Shown piece after piece: positions 1 to 8,938 of a stretch of DNA of 64,000 nucleotides; position 1 is the stretch's first letter; every line of letters begins with the position of its first letter. The notes beneath the pieces are model-generated. The model was given only the letters and a program-made list of their open reading frames with translations, searched no databases and had not been told where the DNA came from. Location of the stretch: contig NZ_JAUMZG010000002.1 in NCBI RefSeq assembly GCF_030528245.1, positions 1 through 64,000 of the forward strand. The letters run 5' to 3'. The position numbers and the translations under genes were made by a program. The DNA is from Campylobacter sp. GTDB lineage: Bacteria; Campylobacterota; Campylobacteria; Campylobacterales; Campylobacteraceae.

Positions 1-1
1 G

Positions 2-802
2 CGTTTTTTTGATGTCGCCATAGCCGAGCAGCACGCCGTTACTTCGATGGCGGCGATGGCAAAGGAGGGCTTTAGACCCTTCATCGCGATTTATAGCACC
101 TTTTTGCAGAGGGCTTATGATCAGGTGATTCACGACTGTGCGATTATGAATTTAAATGTCATCTTTGCCATCGACAGAGCGGGCATTGTGGGGGAGGATG
201 GCGAGACGCATCAGGGGGCTTTTGATGTGTCCTATTTGAGCGCTGTACCCAATTTCACCCTTTGTGCGCCAAGGGATGCGGCGATGCTGGAGGGCATTAT
301 GAATTACGCCCTCACTCATCAAGGCCCCCTAGCCTTTCGCTACCCGCGGGGGAATTTTTTACTCAATGATGAATTTGCCCCCTGTGAAATTGCTGTGGCT
401 AAGGCGCAAATTCTCGCTGCCGCGCAGAGCGAAATCGCCTTTTTGGGTTACGGGCAGGGTGTGGGCGTGGCAAAGGCTGTGCGCGATGGCTTTGGGGAGG
501 ACTTTGCGCATTTGATCGATTTGATCTTCATCAAGCCCTTGGATGAGGAGCTTTTGAGTGAGCTGGCGAAAAAGACGCGGCTTTGGTTTGTCTTTTCCCC
601 GACGGCGAAGAGGGGTGGTGTGGGCTGCATTTTGAGGGATGCTGCGGCGCGTTTGGGTTGGGATGTGAGGGTGGTGAGCTTTGAATTTGAGGATGAATTT
701 ATCGAACAGGGCTCTTTGGCGGAAGTGGAGGCGCATCTGGGGCTGGATGCGGCCAGTTTGCATCGTAAAATCGAGCAAGAAATTCAAAAATATCCCCGTT
801 AG
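2..802 (+). CDS. dxs: 1-deoxy-D-xylulose-5-phosphate synthase, C-terminal part (5' end outside window)
   Basis: The reading frame is open from base 2 and begins inside the family motif RFFDVAIAEQHAVT, so only the C-terminal part is present. The enzyme condenses pyruvate and glyceraldehyde 3-phosphate using thiamine diphosphate, the first step of the MEP isoprenoid pathway, in the cytoplasm. The visible part holds the transketolase-type pyrimidine-binding domain (DRAGIVGEDGETHQGAFD, APRDAAMLEG, FRYPRGN) and the C-terminal transketolase domain. An ATG at 47 lies within the motif and is not the true start. In C. jejuni dxs also precedes perR. ispA, which acts later in isoprenoid synthesis, is at 47992-48825. 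Confidence 0.95.
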   Translation, partial: RFFDVAIAEQHAVTSMAAMAKEGFRPFIAIYSTFLQRAYDQVIHDCAIMNLNVIFAIDRAGIVGEDGETHQGAFDVSYLSAVPNFTLCAPRDAAMLEGIMNYALTHQGPLAFRYPRGNFLLNDEFAPCEIAVAKAQILAAAQSEIAFLGYGQGVGVAKAVRDGFGEDFAHLIDLIFIKPLDEELLSELAKKTRLWFVFSPTAKRGGVGCILRDAAARLGWDVRVVSFEFEDEFIEQGSLAEVEAHLGLDAASLHRKIEQEIQKYPR

Positions 803-853
803 GCTTGAGTCGTATCAACAAAATTTAAACGAGTTTGAAGATGAGGTGGTTTG

Positions 854-1264
854 ATGGATCTTATGAAAATGCTTAATGAACAGGGCTTGAAAGCCACTCC
901 GCAGCGACTTTGTATGCTAAAAATTCTCAAAAGACACGAGCATCCTACCATCGATGAGCTTTATGCGGAGATTAAAAAAGACTACCCTTCCATCGCTTTG
1001 GCCACGGTGTATAAAAATCTCAACACTCTGCAAAAACAGGGTTTGGTGGTGGTGATCAATGTGGCCAATGAAAAATCTTGCTATGATATTTATGATAGGG
1101 AGCATATGCACATCATCTGCTCAAAATGTGGAAGCATAGAGGATAAGGGTTTTGAGGAGATTGGGATGGATGAATATCAAAAAAAGCTTGAAAAGAGGCT
1201 TGGCTACTTTATCGAGCATTTTTTTGTTTGCTCCTATGTGAAAAGCTGCCCAAAATGCCGCTGA
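854..1264 (+). CDS. perR: Fur-family peroxide stress regulator PerR
   Basis: This 136-residue Fur-family repressor has an N-terminal winged helix (LKATPQRLCMLKILKRHEHP, then ATVYKNLNTL) and a C-terminal metal-binding dimerisation half with the structural zinc cysteine pairs CSKCG and CPKC. In C. jejuni PerR represses katA, ahpC and other peroxide-defence genes. The N-terminal wording matches the remembered C. jejuni PerR much better than Fur, and the dxs-perR order agrees. I chose ATG 854, which has GAGG 7 bases upstream, over TTG 851. No autoregulatory operator was recognised in the short gap after dxs. Confidence 0.9.
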   Translation: MDLMKMLNEQGLKATPQRLCMLKILKRHEHPTIDELYAEIKKDYPSIALATVYKNLNTLQKQGLVVVINVANEKSCYDIYDREHMHIICSKCGSIEDKGFEEIGMDEYQKKLEKRLGYFIEHFFVCSYVKSCPKCR

Positions 1265-1285
1265 ATTTTTGATTTTGAGGCTTTT

Positions 1286-1936
1286 GTGAATTGGGATCTT
1301 GCGACTTGCTTTAAAATCATAGAGAAAAATCAAAATTTCACGCTTTATTTTCCTAAAGGCATCCTGGCTTTTGATGGTTTGCGCGTGCTTTTGTTTTTTC
1401 TTTTAAAGAGGATGCAGCACTACCAGCAAAAAGAAGATCTGGATCAATTCAACTCAAACATGCGAAAAATTTATATTCTTTTGTTGGATTTTAAGGATTT
1501 TTTCGACGCGCAAACTGGCAATTTTTTGCTCAAAAATTTCCATTTTTTTTTGAAGCAAGGAGCGAAGAAAAATTTTAACGAGCTTGATAAATTTCTAAGG
1601 GATTTTGAATTTGTTTTAAGGGAGGGGGATTTTTACAAAAATGAAAGGCGAAGGGATGCGGTTTTAAAAGAGGTCGCAGCCCTTAAAATTCGAAAAAAAA
1701 TCGTTTTATTTAAAAAATTCTTGGTCAAAAATTTTTCCTACAAAGAATTTTTAAGCAAAAGCCTGGAGCTTGGCATTTTTTTGGAGTGTTTTTGCCCCCT
1801 CTTTGAAATGAAAAGCCTTGATAAACTCTCACGCATACTGGAGGATAAAATTTTTGAAACGCTCATCAAAAAAAGGAAAAAATTCTTAAAACTTCTAAGC
1901 AAAAATAGTCGCAATCTAAAAGCAAACAAGGGATAA
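1286..1936 (+). CDS. conserved hypothetical protein (Cj0323-like position)
   Basis: This 216-residue protein is very rich in Lys, Phe and Leu and is predicted largely alpha-helical, with no signal peptide and no motif I recognise. It starts at GTG 1286 with GAGG 5 bases upstream and ends 2 bases before ubiE, so the two are probably co-transcribed. The position between perR and ubiE is the same as that of a C. jejuni hypothetical (Cj0323). A run of nine T lies at about 1543-1551 inside the gene but the frame stays open. The function is unknown. Confidence 0.75.
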   Translation: MNWDLATCFKIIEKNQNFTLYFPKGILAFDGLRVLLFFLLKRMQHYQQKEDLDQFNSNMRKIYILLLDFKDFFDAQTGNFLLKNFHFFLKQGAKKNFNELDKFLRDFEFVLREGDFYKNERRRDAVLKEVAALKIRKKIVLFKKFLVKNFSYKEFLSKSLELGIFLECFCPLFEMKSLDKLSRILEDKIFETLIKKRKKFLKLLSKNSRNLKANKG

Positions 1937-1938
1937 CC

Positions 1939-2646
1939 ATGCAAAAACAAGAAAAAATCATAGAAATGTTCAACCAAATCGCCCCGACCTACGACAGGGC
2001 GAATCGAATTTTAAGCCTTGGCGCGGATGTGAGTTGGCGTAAGAAGGCTTGTGCTAGGGTGCTTGAGCTGTGTGAGGGGGAGGATTTGAGCATAGTCGAT
2101 GTGGCTTGTGGCACGGGCGATATGATAGGCTTTTGGCAGCAGGGTGCGAAAAATGCAGGGCGAAAAATCCACTCCATCAGGGGCATCGATCCCAGTAGCG
2201 CCATGCTTGAGATAGCGAAAAATAAATTCAAAAATGTGCCCTTCATTCAGGCAGGCGCGGAGCTTTTGCCCCTTGAAGATGCGAGGATCGATATCATCAG
2301 CATAAGCTATGGCATCCGCAATGTCGTCAAAAGGGCGCAGGCCTTGCAGGAGTTTGTGCGGGTGCTTAAGAGCGGGGGATTTTTGCTCGTGTTGGAGTTC
2401 ACCCAAAGAAAAAGCGGCGGCCTCATGGGGAGGGTGAGGGATTTTTACTTGGTGAAAATTTTGCCGATTTTGGGGGGGATAATCAGCAAAAACAAAAGCG
2501 CCTATGCCTATCTACCCGCCTCCATTGAGGGATTTTTAAGCGCGGAGGGGTTGATGGGTGAGCTTGAGGGGGCGGGCTTTGAAATTTTGGAATTCAAAAG
2601 CTTTAGCTTCGGCGTGAGCTCGATGTTCATCGCGCGAAAGGTTTGA
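1939..2646 (+). CDS. ubiE: demethylmenaquinone/ubiquinone methyltransferase
   Basis: This 235-residue class I SAM-dependent methyltransferase catalyses C-methylation in menaquinone (MenG/UbiE) synthesis. The family signature FNQIAPTYDRANRILSLG is at the N terminus. The SAM-binding motif VDVACGTGDM, RGIDPSSAML and the family segment ISYGIRNV follow. Campylobacter respires with menaquinones, so the menaquinone reaction is the relevant one. The last 20 bases overlap the 3' end of the convergent tctA gene. In C. jejuni ubiE is followed directly by xseA; here three transporter genes intervene. Confidence 0.93.
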   Translation: MQKQEKIIEMFNQIAPTYDRANRILSLGADVSWRKKACARVLELCEGEDLSIVDVACGTGDMIGFWQQGAKNAGRKIHSIRGIDPSSAMLEIAKNKFKNVPFIQAGAELLPLEDARIDIISISYGIRNVVKRAQALQEFVRVLKSGGFLLVLEFTQRKSGGLMGRVRDFYLVKILPILGGIISKNKSAYAYLPASIEGFLSAEGLMGELEGAGFEILEFKSFSFGVSSMFIARKV

Positions 2647-4120
2647 ATTTCTTGATGAGGGGCGGGAGCAAGATCATCAAAAAGGCCCCCGCTAGCAGGA
2701 TCTGAGCGATGCTTCCCTGCCACAATATACTCAGGTCCCCGCTGCTGATGGACAGGGCTCTGCGTAAATTGACCTCCAAGTGCTCTCCCAAAACAAAGCC
2801 CAAAATCAAGGGCGCGAGGGGGAATTCTAATTTTCTCAAAACGAATCCGCAAATTCCAATGATGAAGATCATCACCAAGTCCCAAGTAGTGCTGTTGATG
2901 GAGTAAATTCCAATGGTGGAGAGGATTGCGATGATGGGCGCTAGCATCCAGTGGGGGATGCTTAAGATCCTGACAAAGAGCGAAATGAGCGGGATGTTGA
3001 GGATCAAAAGCAGGACATTAGCGATGAGGAGGGCGGCGATGAGTCCCCAGACGAGGTCGGTTTGCTCGCTAAACATGGCCGGGCCGGGGTTGATGTTGTA
3101 AAGCGTCAGGGCGCCCATCATCACGGCCGTGGTGCCTGAGCCCGGTAGTCCCAAGGTGAGCATGGGGATGAAAGAGCCGCAGGCTGAGGCGTTGTTTGCG
3201 GCTTCTGGAGCGGCCACTCCCCTCAAATCTCCCTCGCCAAAGCGGGCTGCCTTGCCGGCTAATTTTTTTTCACTCATGTAGCTTATCGCGCTGGCTATGG
3301 TGGCCCCGGCCCCTGGCAAAACCCCCACGAAAAACCCCACAACTCCAGAGCGCACTATGGTCAAAAAGGCGTGGAAAAATTCTCCAAAACTGATGAGCAA
3401 CTTGCCCGTTTTTTGGATGATTTTTTTGTTGGCGTGCGTGTTTTCAAGCATGAGGAAAATTTCACTGATGGAAAAAAGCCCTATGATGAGGACGATGAAG
3501 GAAATTCCATCGTAGAGGTGGGGATTGTCAAAGCTGAAGCGATAAACGCCCGTGTTGGCGTCGATGCCTATGGTGGTCAAAAAAAGTCCAATGAGGGCAG
3601 CGAGGAACGAACGGATAGGCTTTTGCGACATCACGGAGCCTAGGGTCGCAAGGGCGAAAATGATGAGGGCGAAGTATTCAGCCGGGCCGAAATTTAAGGC
3701 CCAGTCCGCAAGCAGGGGGGCGAATAAAATGATCCCGCAAATCGCGATGAAAGAGCCGATGAAAGAGCTAAGAGCCGAGATGCAAAGCGCCTTTCCCGCT
3801 TGTCCTTTTTGGGCTAGGGGGTATCCGTCTAAGATTGTCATAACGGCCGCAGCATCGCCCGGAATCCCAAGCAGGATGGAGGAAATCCTCCCGCCATACT
3901 CACAGCCCATATAGACCGTCGCCAGCAGGATGAGGGCCGATTCTACGGGCAAATTCAGGGCGAAGGCTAGGGGCAGGAGTATGGCGACGCCATTGATGGG
4001 ACCAAGGCCGGGCAGCATGCCGACCATGGTGCCGATGAGAGAGCCTATGAGGGCGATGGTGAGATTGCTAGGGCTTAGGGCTACTTCAAAGCCCTGCGCT
4101 AGGGACATCAAAAGCTCCAT
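2627..4120 (-). CDS. tctA: tripartite tricarboxylate transporter, large membrane subunit TctA
   Basis: This 497-residue protein is the large multi-spanning subunit (about 12 helices) of a TTT-family secondary transporter. It shows the TctA features IGSLIGTMVGMLPGLGP, a second glycine-rich GVLPGAGATIASAISY, LGLPGSGTTAVMMG, and many hydrophobic segments. With TctB and the periplasmic binder TctC it imports carboxylates such as citrate; the substrate cannot be read from sequence. It is the last gene of the leftward tctCBA operon, 9 bases after tctB, and its end overlaps the convergent ubiE. No TctDE two-component system is adjacent. Confidence 0.9.
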   Translation of the reverse strand: MELLMSLAQGFEVALSPSNLTIALIGSLIGTMVGMLPGLGPINGVAILLPLAFALNLPVESALILLATVYMGCEYGGRISSILLGIPGDAAAVMTILDGYPLAQKGQAGKALCISALSSFIGSFIAICGIILFAPLLADWALNFGPAEYFALIIFALATLGSVMSQKPIRSFLAALIGLFLTTIGIDANTGVYRFSFDNPHLYDGISFIVLIIGLFSISEIFLMLENTHANKKIIQKTGKLLISFGEFFHAFLTIVRSGVVGFFVGVLPGAGATIASAISYMSEKKLAGKAARFGEGDLRGVAAPEAANNASACGSFIPMLTLGLPGSGTTAVMMGALTLYNINPGPAMFSEQTDLVWGLIAALLIANVLLLILNIPLISLFVRILSIPHWMLAPIIAILSTIGIYSINSTTWDLVMIFIIGICGFVLRKLEFPLAPLILGFVLGEHLEVNLRRALSISSGDLSILWQGSIAQILLAGAFLMILLPPLIKKFKPFAR

Positions 4121-4129
4121 CGTGCGATC

Positions 4130-4567
4130 TCAATCAAAAATAAGCCCTAAGGGCAGGGTGATTTGCAAAAGATTTTCAAAAAAATAATAAAACCCCCATC
4201 CGCAAAACAGAGCGAAAATGAGGGCTTGGGGCATTCTTGCGCCAAAAAGCAGGGACAAAACAAAGACAAGAAGGCTAGCGGATAAAACAAAGCCCAGAAT
4301 TTCAAACAAAAACGCAAAGGCAAAGAGGCTCAGGCTGAGAATGACGAATTTTTTCCAAAGCCTCAAATCGCCCCAGTGGATTTGACTTTTCCCTGCGAAA
4401 AATAAAAGCAGAATGCAGCAGAGCATCCATAAAAACAAGCTGACTAAGGGAAAGGGGCGCGGCCCTAGGGGCTCGTAACTATACTCGGTGGTGATCTGCC
4501 AAGCAATGTAAAGCAAAAACGCACCGAGCGCGAATAAAAAAATGGAAAAAATTCTAAGGCTTAGCAT
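4130..4567 (-). CDS. tctB: tripartite tricarboxylate transporter, small membrane subunit TctB
   Basis: This 145-residue hydrophobic protein has about four predicted membrane helices and a conserved GPRPFPL segment after the first helix, as in TctB-family proteins. The small subunit pairs with TctA in the inner membrane. It lies 4 bases after tctC and 9 bases before tctA, so the three are almost certainly one transcript. TctB proteins diverge strongly, so the assignment rests mainly on size, topology and operon position. Confidence 0.85.
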   Translation of the reverse strand: MLSLRIFSIFLFALGAFLLYIAWQITTEYSYEPLGPRPFPLVSLFLWMLCCILLLFFAGKSQIHWGDLRLWKKFVILSLSLFAFAFLFEILGFVLSASLLVFVLSLLFGARMPQALIFALFCGWGFYYFFENLLQITLPLGLIFD

Positions 4568-4571
4568 CGGG

Positions 4572-5543
4572 CTACTTTATGAGCTTGTATTCTTTGGCCA
4601 ATTGCCTGAAAATGTCGGTTTGCTCCTTGACGATAGCCTCAAATTCCTCGCCCGATTTATTGAATTCAAAAAGGCCTCTTAACTCCCTTTGTTGCTTAAA
4701 TTCTTCGCTTTGATAAAGCTTATTGAAGGCTTGCAGCCACCACTCATAAGCCTCTTTGGGAGCCTTTGGAGCCATGTAAAAGCCACGAATCGTGCGCCAC
4801 ACCACATCATAGCCCTGCTCCCTTGCGGTCGGGACATCTTTCGCCTTGCCTTGCGTTTTTAGGCGCTCATCGGAAAACACGGCCAAAACTCTTATTTTGC
4901 CAGCCTCCAAATGCGGCAAGCTCTCAGCCATGCCCAAAGACACGGCACTGATGTGATTGCCAAGAAGTGAAGTGAGGGCGTCCCCACCCCCCTCGAAGGC
5001 GACATAGCGGACATTAGAAATATCCACTCCAGCGGCCTTTGCCAGGAGTGCGGTTTGCATCCAGTCCTGTCCCCCCACAGAGCCGCCAGCGCCGAAACTC
5101 ACGGCCTTAGGGTCGTTTTTGAGGGCCTCAAGCAAATCCTGCAAATTTTGATAGGGCGAATCATCCCTCACAGCGATCGCTCCATAATCCACGCCCACAG
5201 CGGCAAGCCATTTGACATCGTTTTCATCGTATTTGCCGTGCTTTCCCGTAGCGATGTTTAGCAGGGTCCCGCTTGAAAAGGCGACGATGGCATTGGGGTC
5301 TTTTGACTTGGAGGTGTTCATGGTGTTATAGGCCGTAACGCCCACGCCCCCTGGCATGTAGGTCGTCCTTATGGGCTTGGATACTATGCCCGTTTGATTG
5401 AGGCTGACTTGAGCGAGCTTACAGGTCAGATCAAAGCCTCCACCCGGCTTTGCTGGGGCGATGCACTCGGGCTTTTGGGGTTCTTTGGCTAGCGCTTGAC
5501 CAAGGAGCAAGATCGCGCTGAGGATGAAAATTTTTAGTTTCAT
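4572..5543 (-). CDS. tctC: tripartite tricarboxylate transporter, periplasmic binding protein TctC
   Basis: This 323-residue protein has a signal peptide (MKLKIFILSAILLLGQALA) and the TctC/Bug-family fold: CIAPAKPGGGFDLTCKLA at the mature N terminus, SFGAGGSVGGQD, and SLGMAESLPHLEAGKIRVLAV. It would bind a carboxylate in the periplasm and deliver it to TctAB. It is the first gene of the operon and diverges from xseA. A Campylobacter glycosylation sequon, E-F-N-K-S, is centred on N295 near the C terminus, so the mature protein is a candidate PglB substrate. The ligand is unknown. Confidence 0.9.
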   Translation of the reverse strand: MKLKIFILSAILLLGQALAKEPQKPECIAPAKPGGGFDLTCKLAQVSLNQTGIVSKPIRTTYMPGGVGVTAYNTMNTSKSKDPNAIVAFSSGTLLNIATGKHGKYDENDVKWLAAVGVDYGAIAVRDDSPYQNLQDLLEALKNDPKAVSFGAGGSVGGQDWMQTALLAKAAGVDISNVRYVAFEGGGDALTSLLGNHISAVSLGMAESLPHLEAGKIRVLAVFSDERLKTQGKAKDVPTAREQGYDVVWRTIRGFYMAPKAPKEAYEWWLQAFNKLYQSEEFKQQRELRGLFEFNKSGEEFEAIVKEQTDIFRQLAKEYKLIK

Positions 5544-5581
5544 AATGTATCCTTAGGTTTGTGATGATCAGTATGAAATGA

Positions 5582-5587
5582 TATAAT
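5582..5587 (+). promoter_or_regulatory. candidate -10 box for xseA
   Basis: A perfect TATAAT lies about 87 bases upstream of the xseA start in the 130-base divergent gap with tctC. Campylobacter sigma-70 promoters depend mostly on this element and lack a conserved -35. The tctC promoter must lie in the same gap but I could not place it firmly. Confidence 0.45.
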
Positions 5588-5673
5588 TGGCGGGTAACAA
5601 AAATAAAAGTGTAGAGAAAATAAGCAAAATTTAATAATTTATGTAACAAATTTACACATATAGCGGAGTGAAA

Positions 5674-6837
5674 ATGACTGTTACGGAATTGAATTTCAAG
5701 GCAAAATCCCTCCTTGAGGCGCATTTTGAGGATGTCCCCTTAAGTGGTGAGCTTTCAAAAATCACAATGCACGGCTCAGGACATTGGTATTTTGAGCTTA
5801 AAGATGAGCGCTCCAGCATAGCTTGCGTGATGTTTAAGGGAGCAAATTCCAAGCTTGACTTTAGGCCCGGTGTGGGCGATTTTGTGGAGCTGAGTGGCAA
5901 TGTCAGCCTCTACGCAGAAAGTGGGCGCTATCAATTCATCGCCAAGACGATGAAAAAGGACGGCTTTGGTGAGCTTGAAGCGCGATTTTTAGCCCTTAAA
6001 GAGCGTTTGGAGGGGGAGGGTTTGTTTGATCCCTCCTGCAAAAAATCCTTGCCAAAATTCCCGCAGAAAGTTGGCATCATCACCTCCTACACCTCCGCCG
6101 CACTGGAGGATATGCTCAAAATCATCCAGCAAAAGGGGAATTTTTTAGCGAAATTTTATCTTTTCAACGCCCTCACCCAGGGTAAAGATGCCCCAAATTC
6201 TCTCATCCAAGCCCTCAAAAAGGCCGATGCTTTCGCCTTAGATGCCCTCATCATCGCAAGGGGTGGGGGGAGTAGGGAGGATTTGTTTTGCTTTAATAAC
6301 GAGCCTTTGGCGCGAGAAATTTTTTCGGCCAAAACGCCCATCATTTCAGCCGTGGGGCATGAGATTGACTATGTCATTAGCGATTTTGTAGCCGATAGCA
6401 GGGCGCCCACACCCAGCGCGGCTATTGATATTTTGCTGCCTTCAAGGCTTGATTTGGAGCAGAATTTGGATTTTTTGGAGGAGAAACTGAAAATCTGCTT
6501 GCGAAATAAAATTTCGCATTGTCAAAATGAGCTTTTAGCCCTGCAAAAATTTTTCCAAGCCAATTCTTTGCCCTTGGTGATCGCGCAAAAATTAGAGTAT
6601 TTGAAATCCTTGCAAAAACAATTGCAAATTTTGATGAAAAATCGACTCAATTTTGCCCGCTTGAATTTGGAAAAAATGCACAATGCCTACCTTCAGCATG
6701 AAAGCTTTTTTGAGCGGAGCAGGGGCCTTATTTCTTTGCAAAAAAATGATAAAATCACCAGTCTTGAAAGCCTAAAAAGCGGCGATGAGGTGCTTTTGAT
6801 TTCGCAATTTTCACAGAAAAAAGCCAAAATTTTATGA
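5674..6837 (+). CDS. xseA: exodeoxyribonuclease VII large subunit
   Basis: This 387-residue protein is the large subunit of exonuclease VII, which degrades single-stranded DNA from both ends. It has an N-terminal OB-fold (SKITMHGSGHWYFELKDERSSIACVMF), the catalytic core (KVGIITSYTSAALEDML, IIARGGGSREDLFCFNNE, SAVGHEIDYVISDFVADSRAPTPSAA) and a C-terminal coiled coil. I chose ATG 5674, preceded by GGAG with 5-base spacing, over an in-frame GTG at 5668; the C. jejuni protein starts the same way. The gene is followed by serC after 9 bases. Confidence 0.92.
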   Translation: MTVTELNFKAKSLLEAHFEDVPLSGELSKITMHGSGHWYFELKDERSSIACVMFKGANSKLDFRPGVGDFVELSGNVSLYAESGRYQFIAKTMKKDGFGELEARFLALKERLEGEGLFDPSCKKSLPKFPQKVGIITSYTSAALEDMLKIIQQKGNFLAKFYLFNALTQGKDAPNSLIQALKKADAFALDALIIARGGGSREDLFCFNNEPLAREIFSAKTPIISAVGHEIDYVISDFVADSRAPTPSAAIDILLPSRLDLEQNLDFLEEKLKICLRNKISHCQNELLALQKFFQANSLPLVIAQKLEYLKSLQKQLQILMKNRLNFARLNLEKMHNAYLQHESFFERSRGLISLQKNDKITSLESLKSGDEVLLISQFSQKKAKIL

Positions 6838-6846
6838 GGAGCCATG

Positions 6847-7920
6847 ATGAGAAAAATCAATTTCAGCGCAGGTCCTAGCGCCCTACCTTTAGAGCTTTTG
6901 AAAGAGGTGCAAGAGGAGCTTTTGGACTATCAGGGCAAGGGCTATTCGATCGTGGAAATTTCACACCGCACGAGCGTTTTTGAAGAGCTACATTTTAGTG
7001 CGATGCAAGGGGCCAAGGAGCTTTACGGGCTGGATGATGCGTATGAGGTGCTTTTTTTGCAGGGCGGGGCGAGCTTGCAGTTTGCGATGATACCGATGAA
7101 TTTGGCGCAAGGTGGGGTTTGTGAGTATGCAAACACGGGAGTTTGGACCCAAAAAGCTATCAAGGAAGCCCAAATTTTAGGCGTCAATGTCAAAGTCGTC
7201 GCCAGTAGCGAGGCGGAGAATTTTAGCCTCATCCCTGAGGTGGGCTTTGATGATGCCTGCGATTATGCCTACATTTGCTCCAATAATACCATTTACGGCA
7301 CGCAGTATAGGCACTATCCTCAAACGAAAGCGCCCTTAATCGTGGATGCTTCGAGCGATTTTTTCTCCCGCAGGGTGGATTTTTCCAACATCGGGCTTTT
7401 TTACGGTGGCGTGCAGAAAAATGCTGGAGTGGCGGGGATGGCGACTATTTTCATCCGCAAGGATATGCTAGAGCGCAGCCGCGCTAAAAACATCCCCAGC
7501 ATGCTAAAATATGCCGTTTTTGCTGACAACGACTCGCTTTTTAACACCCCGCCGAGCTTTGCTATTTATGTGTTTGCCAAGCAGATGCGGTGGCTTTTGT
7601 CCCTAGGAGGATTGGATAAAATTAACGCTCTCAACGAGCAAAAAGCCGCTCTTTTATACCGATGCATCGATGAAAGTGGGGGCTTTTACAGAGGGCATGC
7701 GAGGGCGGAGGATAGGTCCCTAATGAATGTGAGTTTTAGGATGGCGCGAGGAGATCTGGAGAGCCTTTTTGTGAAAGAAGCAGAAAATGCGGGGATGATA
7801 GGGCTTAAGGGGCATAGGATTTTGGGCGGGATTCGTGCGAGTATTTACAATGCGATCACTCTGGAGCAGGTTCAAACGCTCTGCGAATTCATGCGGGAAT
7901 TTCAAAAAAAACGGGGTTGA
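6847..7920 (+). CDS. serC: phosphoserine aminotransferase
   Basis: This 357-residue class V aminotransferase makes phosphoserine from 3-phosphohydroxypyruvate and glutamate and also acts in pyridoxal phosphate synthesis. The typical N terminus [13 protein letters not shown], the segment [14 protein letters not shown] and the PLP lysine in YGGVQKNAG are present. ATG 6847 is preferred over ATG 6844 because the GGAG ribosome site is better spaced and homologues start MRKINF. The 3' end is convergent with waaF across about 50 bases. Confidence 0.93.
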   Translation: MRKINFSAGPSALPLELLKEVQEELLDYQGKGYSIVEISHRTSVFEELHFSAMQGAKELYGLDDAYEVLFLQGGASLQFAMIPMNLAQGGVCEYANTGVWTQKAIKEAQILGVNVKVVASSEAENFSLIPEVGFDDACDYAYICSNNTIYGTQYRHYPQTKAPLIVDASSDFFSRRVDFSNIGLFYGGVQKNAGVAGMATIFIRKDMLERSRAKNIPSMLKYAVFADNDSLFNTPPSFAIYVFAKQMRWLLSLGGLDKINALNEQKAALLYRCIDESGGFYRGHARAEDRSLMNVSFRMARGDLESLFVKEAENAGMIGLKGHRILGGIRASIYNAITLEQVQTLCEFMREFQKKRG

Positions 7921-7969
7921 TATTGCGAAAAAAATTTTAATATTTTCGATTAAAAGGCTTGAGATGATC

Positions 7970-8938
7970 TCAAAAATCCCTCACCGCTTCAAGGGCCATT
8001 TCGGGGCTTAAATCCCGCATGCATTTGTGGTGCTTTAGGGGGCAGGTGCGCTTCATGCAGGGCATGCAGGCTAGGTTGAGATGGAGGATTTTGGCGTTTT
8101 CGTTTTGCCAGGGCGCAGATTGTGTCCATTTGGTAGGGCCAAAGAGGGCTAGGGTTTTGATTTTATAAACGCTTGCGATGTGCATGTTGCCGCTGTCGTT
8201 TGCGAGCAAAAGGCTGAGATTGGAGATGAGATGGCAGAGCTCCTTGATGCTCGTTTTCGCGCACAAATTCACTCCACGCACTCCGTTTTTTGCAAGCGTA
8301 TCAGCGATGAAATCACAAATTTCACCCTCGCTAGCCACCCCAAAAATCAGCACCTCATACTCCGCACCAAGCTCCAAAGCCACCCGCGCAAAATGCTCCC
8401 TATCCCAGCACTTTGCCGAGCCGTATTTCGCCCCCGCACTGATACCCAGCCATTTTTTGCCACCATCAAGTTCAAATTTTTCACAAAGCAAACGCCTCGC
8501 CTCACCCCCAAGCGCGCCGAAGGCTTTGATGGGGAGGAAAAGCTCCGCATCTTGCGGGGGCAAACAAAGAGCGTCTTCCACAAAATGCAGGTATTTTAAG
8601 ACCTGATGGGCGTTTTTGTTTTGATTTTTGTCAAAAAGTGCCTTACGTTTGGATCGCAATAGGAGCTTTTGAATCCTAGCGGACAGGGCCCCGCGAAAGA
8701 AAAAAGCATGATCAAACTCCCCCCATTCCTGTCGCAATTTCAAAAAATGCCCAAAACGCCCCTTTTTTCGCTCAAAAACAGGGTGCACATTTTCACACTC
8801 CCTAAAAAGCTCCAAGGCCACAAAGGAGCCATAAAGCACAAATTGCGCCCCCCTAAAATGCGAAAATAGCGCCCTCAAAGCCGCACTCGCCATCACAGCA
8901 TCGCCCAGCCAAGTGGGGAGCTTGATAAAAATTTTCAT
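7970..8938 (-). CDS. waaF: ADP-heptose:LOS heptosyltransferase II
   Basis: This 322-residue GT9-family enzyme adds the second heptose to the lipooligosaccharide inner core at the inner face of the inner membrane. The N terminus MKIFIKLPTWLGDAVMASAA and the C-terminal LLANDSGNMHIASVYKIKTLALFGPT are typical. The C-terminal cysteine cluster CMPCMKRTCPLKHHKCM is also found in Campylobacter WaaF. It has its own AAGGAAGG ribosome site and a candidate -10 box. In C. jejuni waaF closes a large variable LOS locus; here it follows lgtF after only 284 bases. Confidence 0.92.
   Translation of the reverse strand: MKIFIKLPTWLGDAVMASAALRALFSHFRGAQFVLYGSFVALELFRECENVHPVFERKKGRFGHFLKLRQEWGEFDHAFFFRGALSARIQKLLLRSKRKALFDKNQNKNAHQVLKYLHFVEDALCLPPQDAELFLPIKAFGALGGEARRLLCEKFELDGGKKWLGISAGAKYGSAKCWDREHFARVALELGAEYEVLIFGVASEGEICDFIADTLAKNGVRGVNLCAKTSIKELCHLISNLSLLLANDSGNMHIASVYKIKTLALFGPTKWTQSAPWQNENAKILHLNLACMPCMKRTCPLKHHKCMRDLSPEMALEAVRDF

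Noticed and set aside
2472-2478. Runs of seven G in ubiE, pglK (about 14792) and hemL (about 59685) as switches
   Set aside because: Frames are intact, runs are short, and Gly-rich codons in G+C-rich genes explain them.
2709-4187. Several plus-strand open frames of 60-120 codons opposite tctA
   Set aside because: They are Pro/Met/Arg-rich mirror frames of a hydrophobic membrane protein, without ribosome sites.
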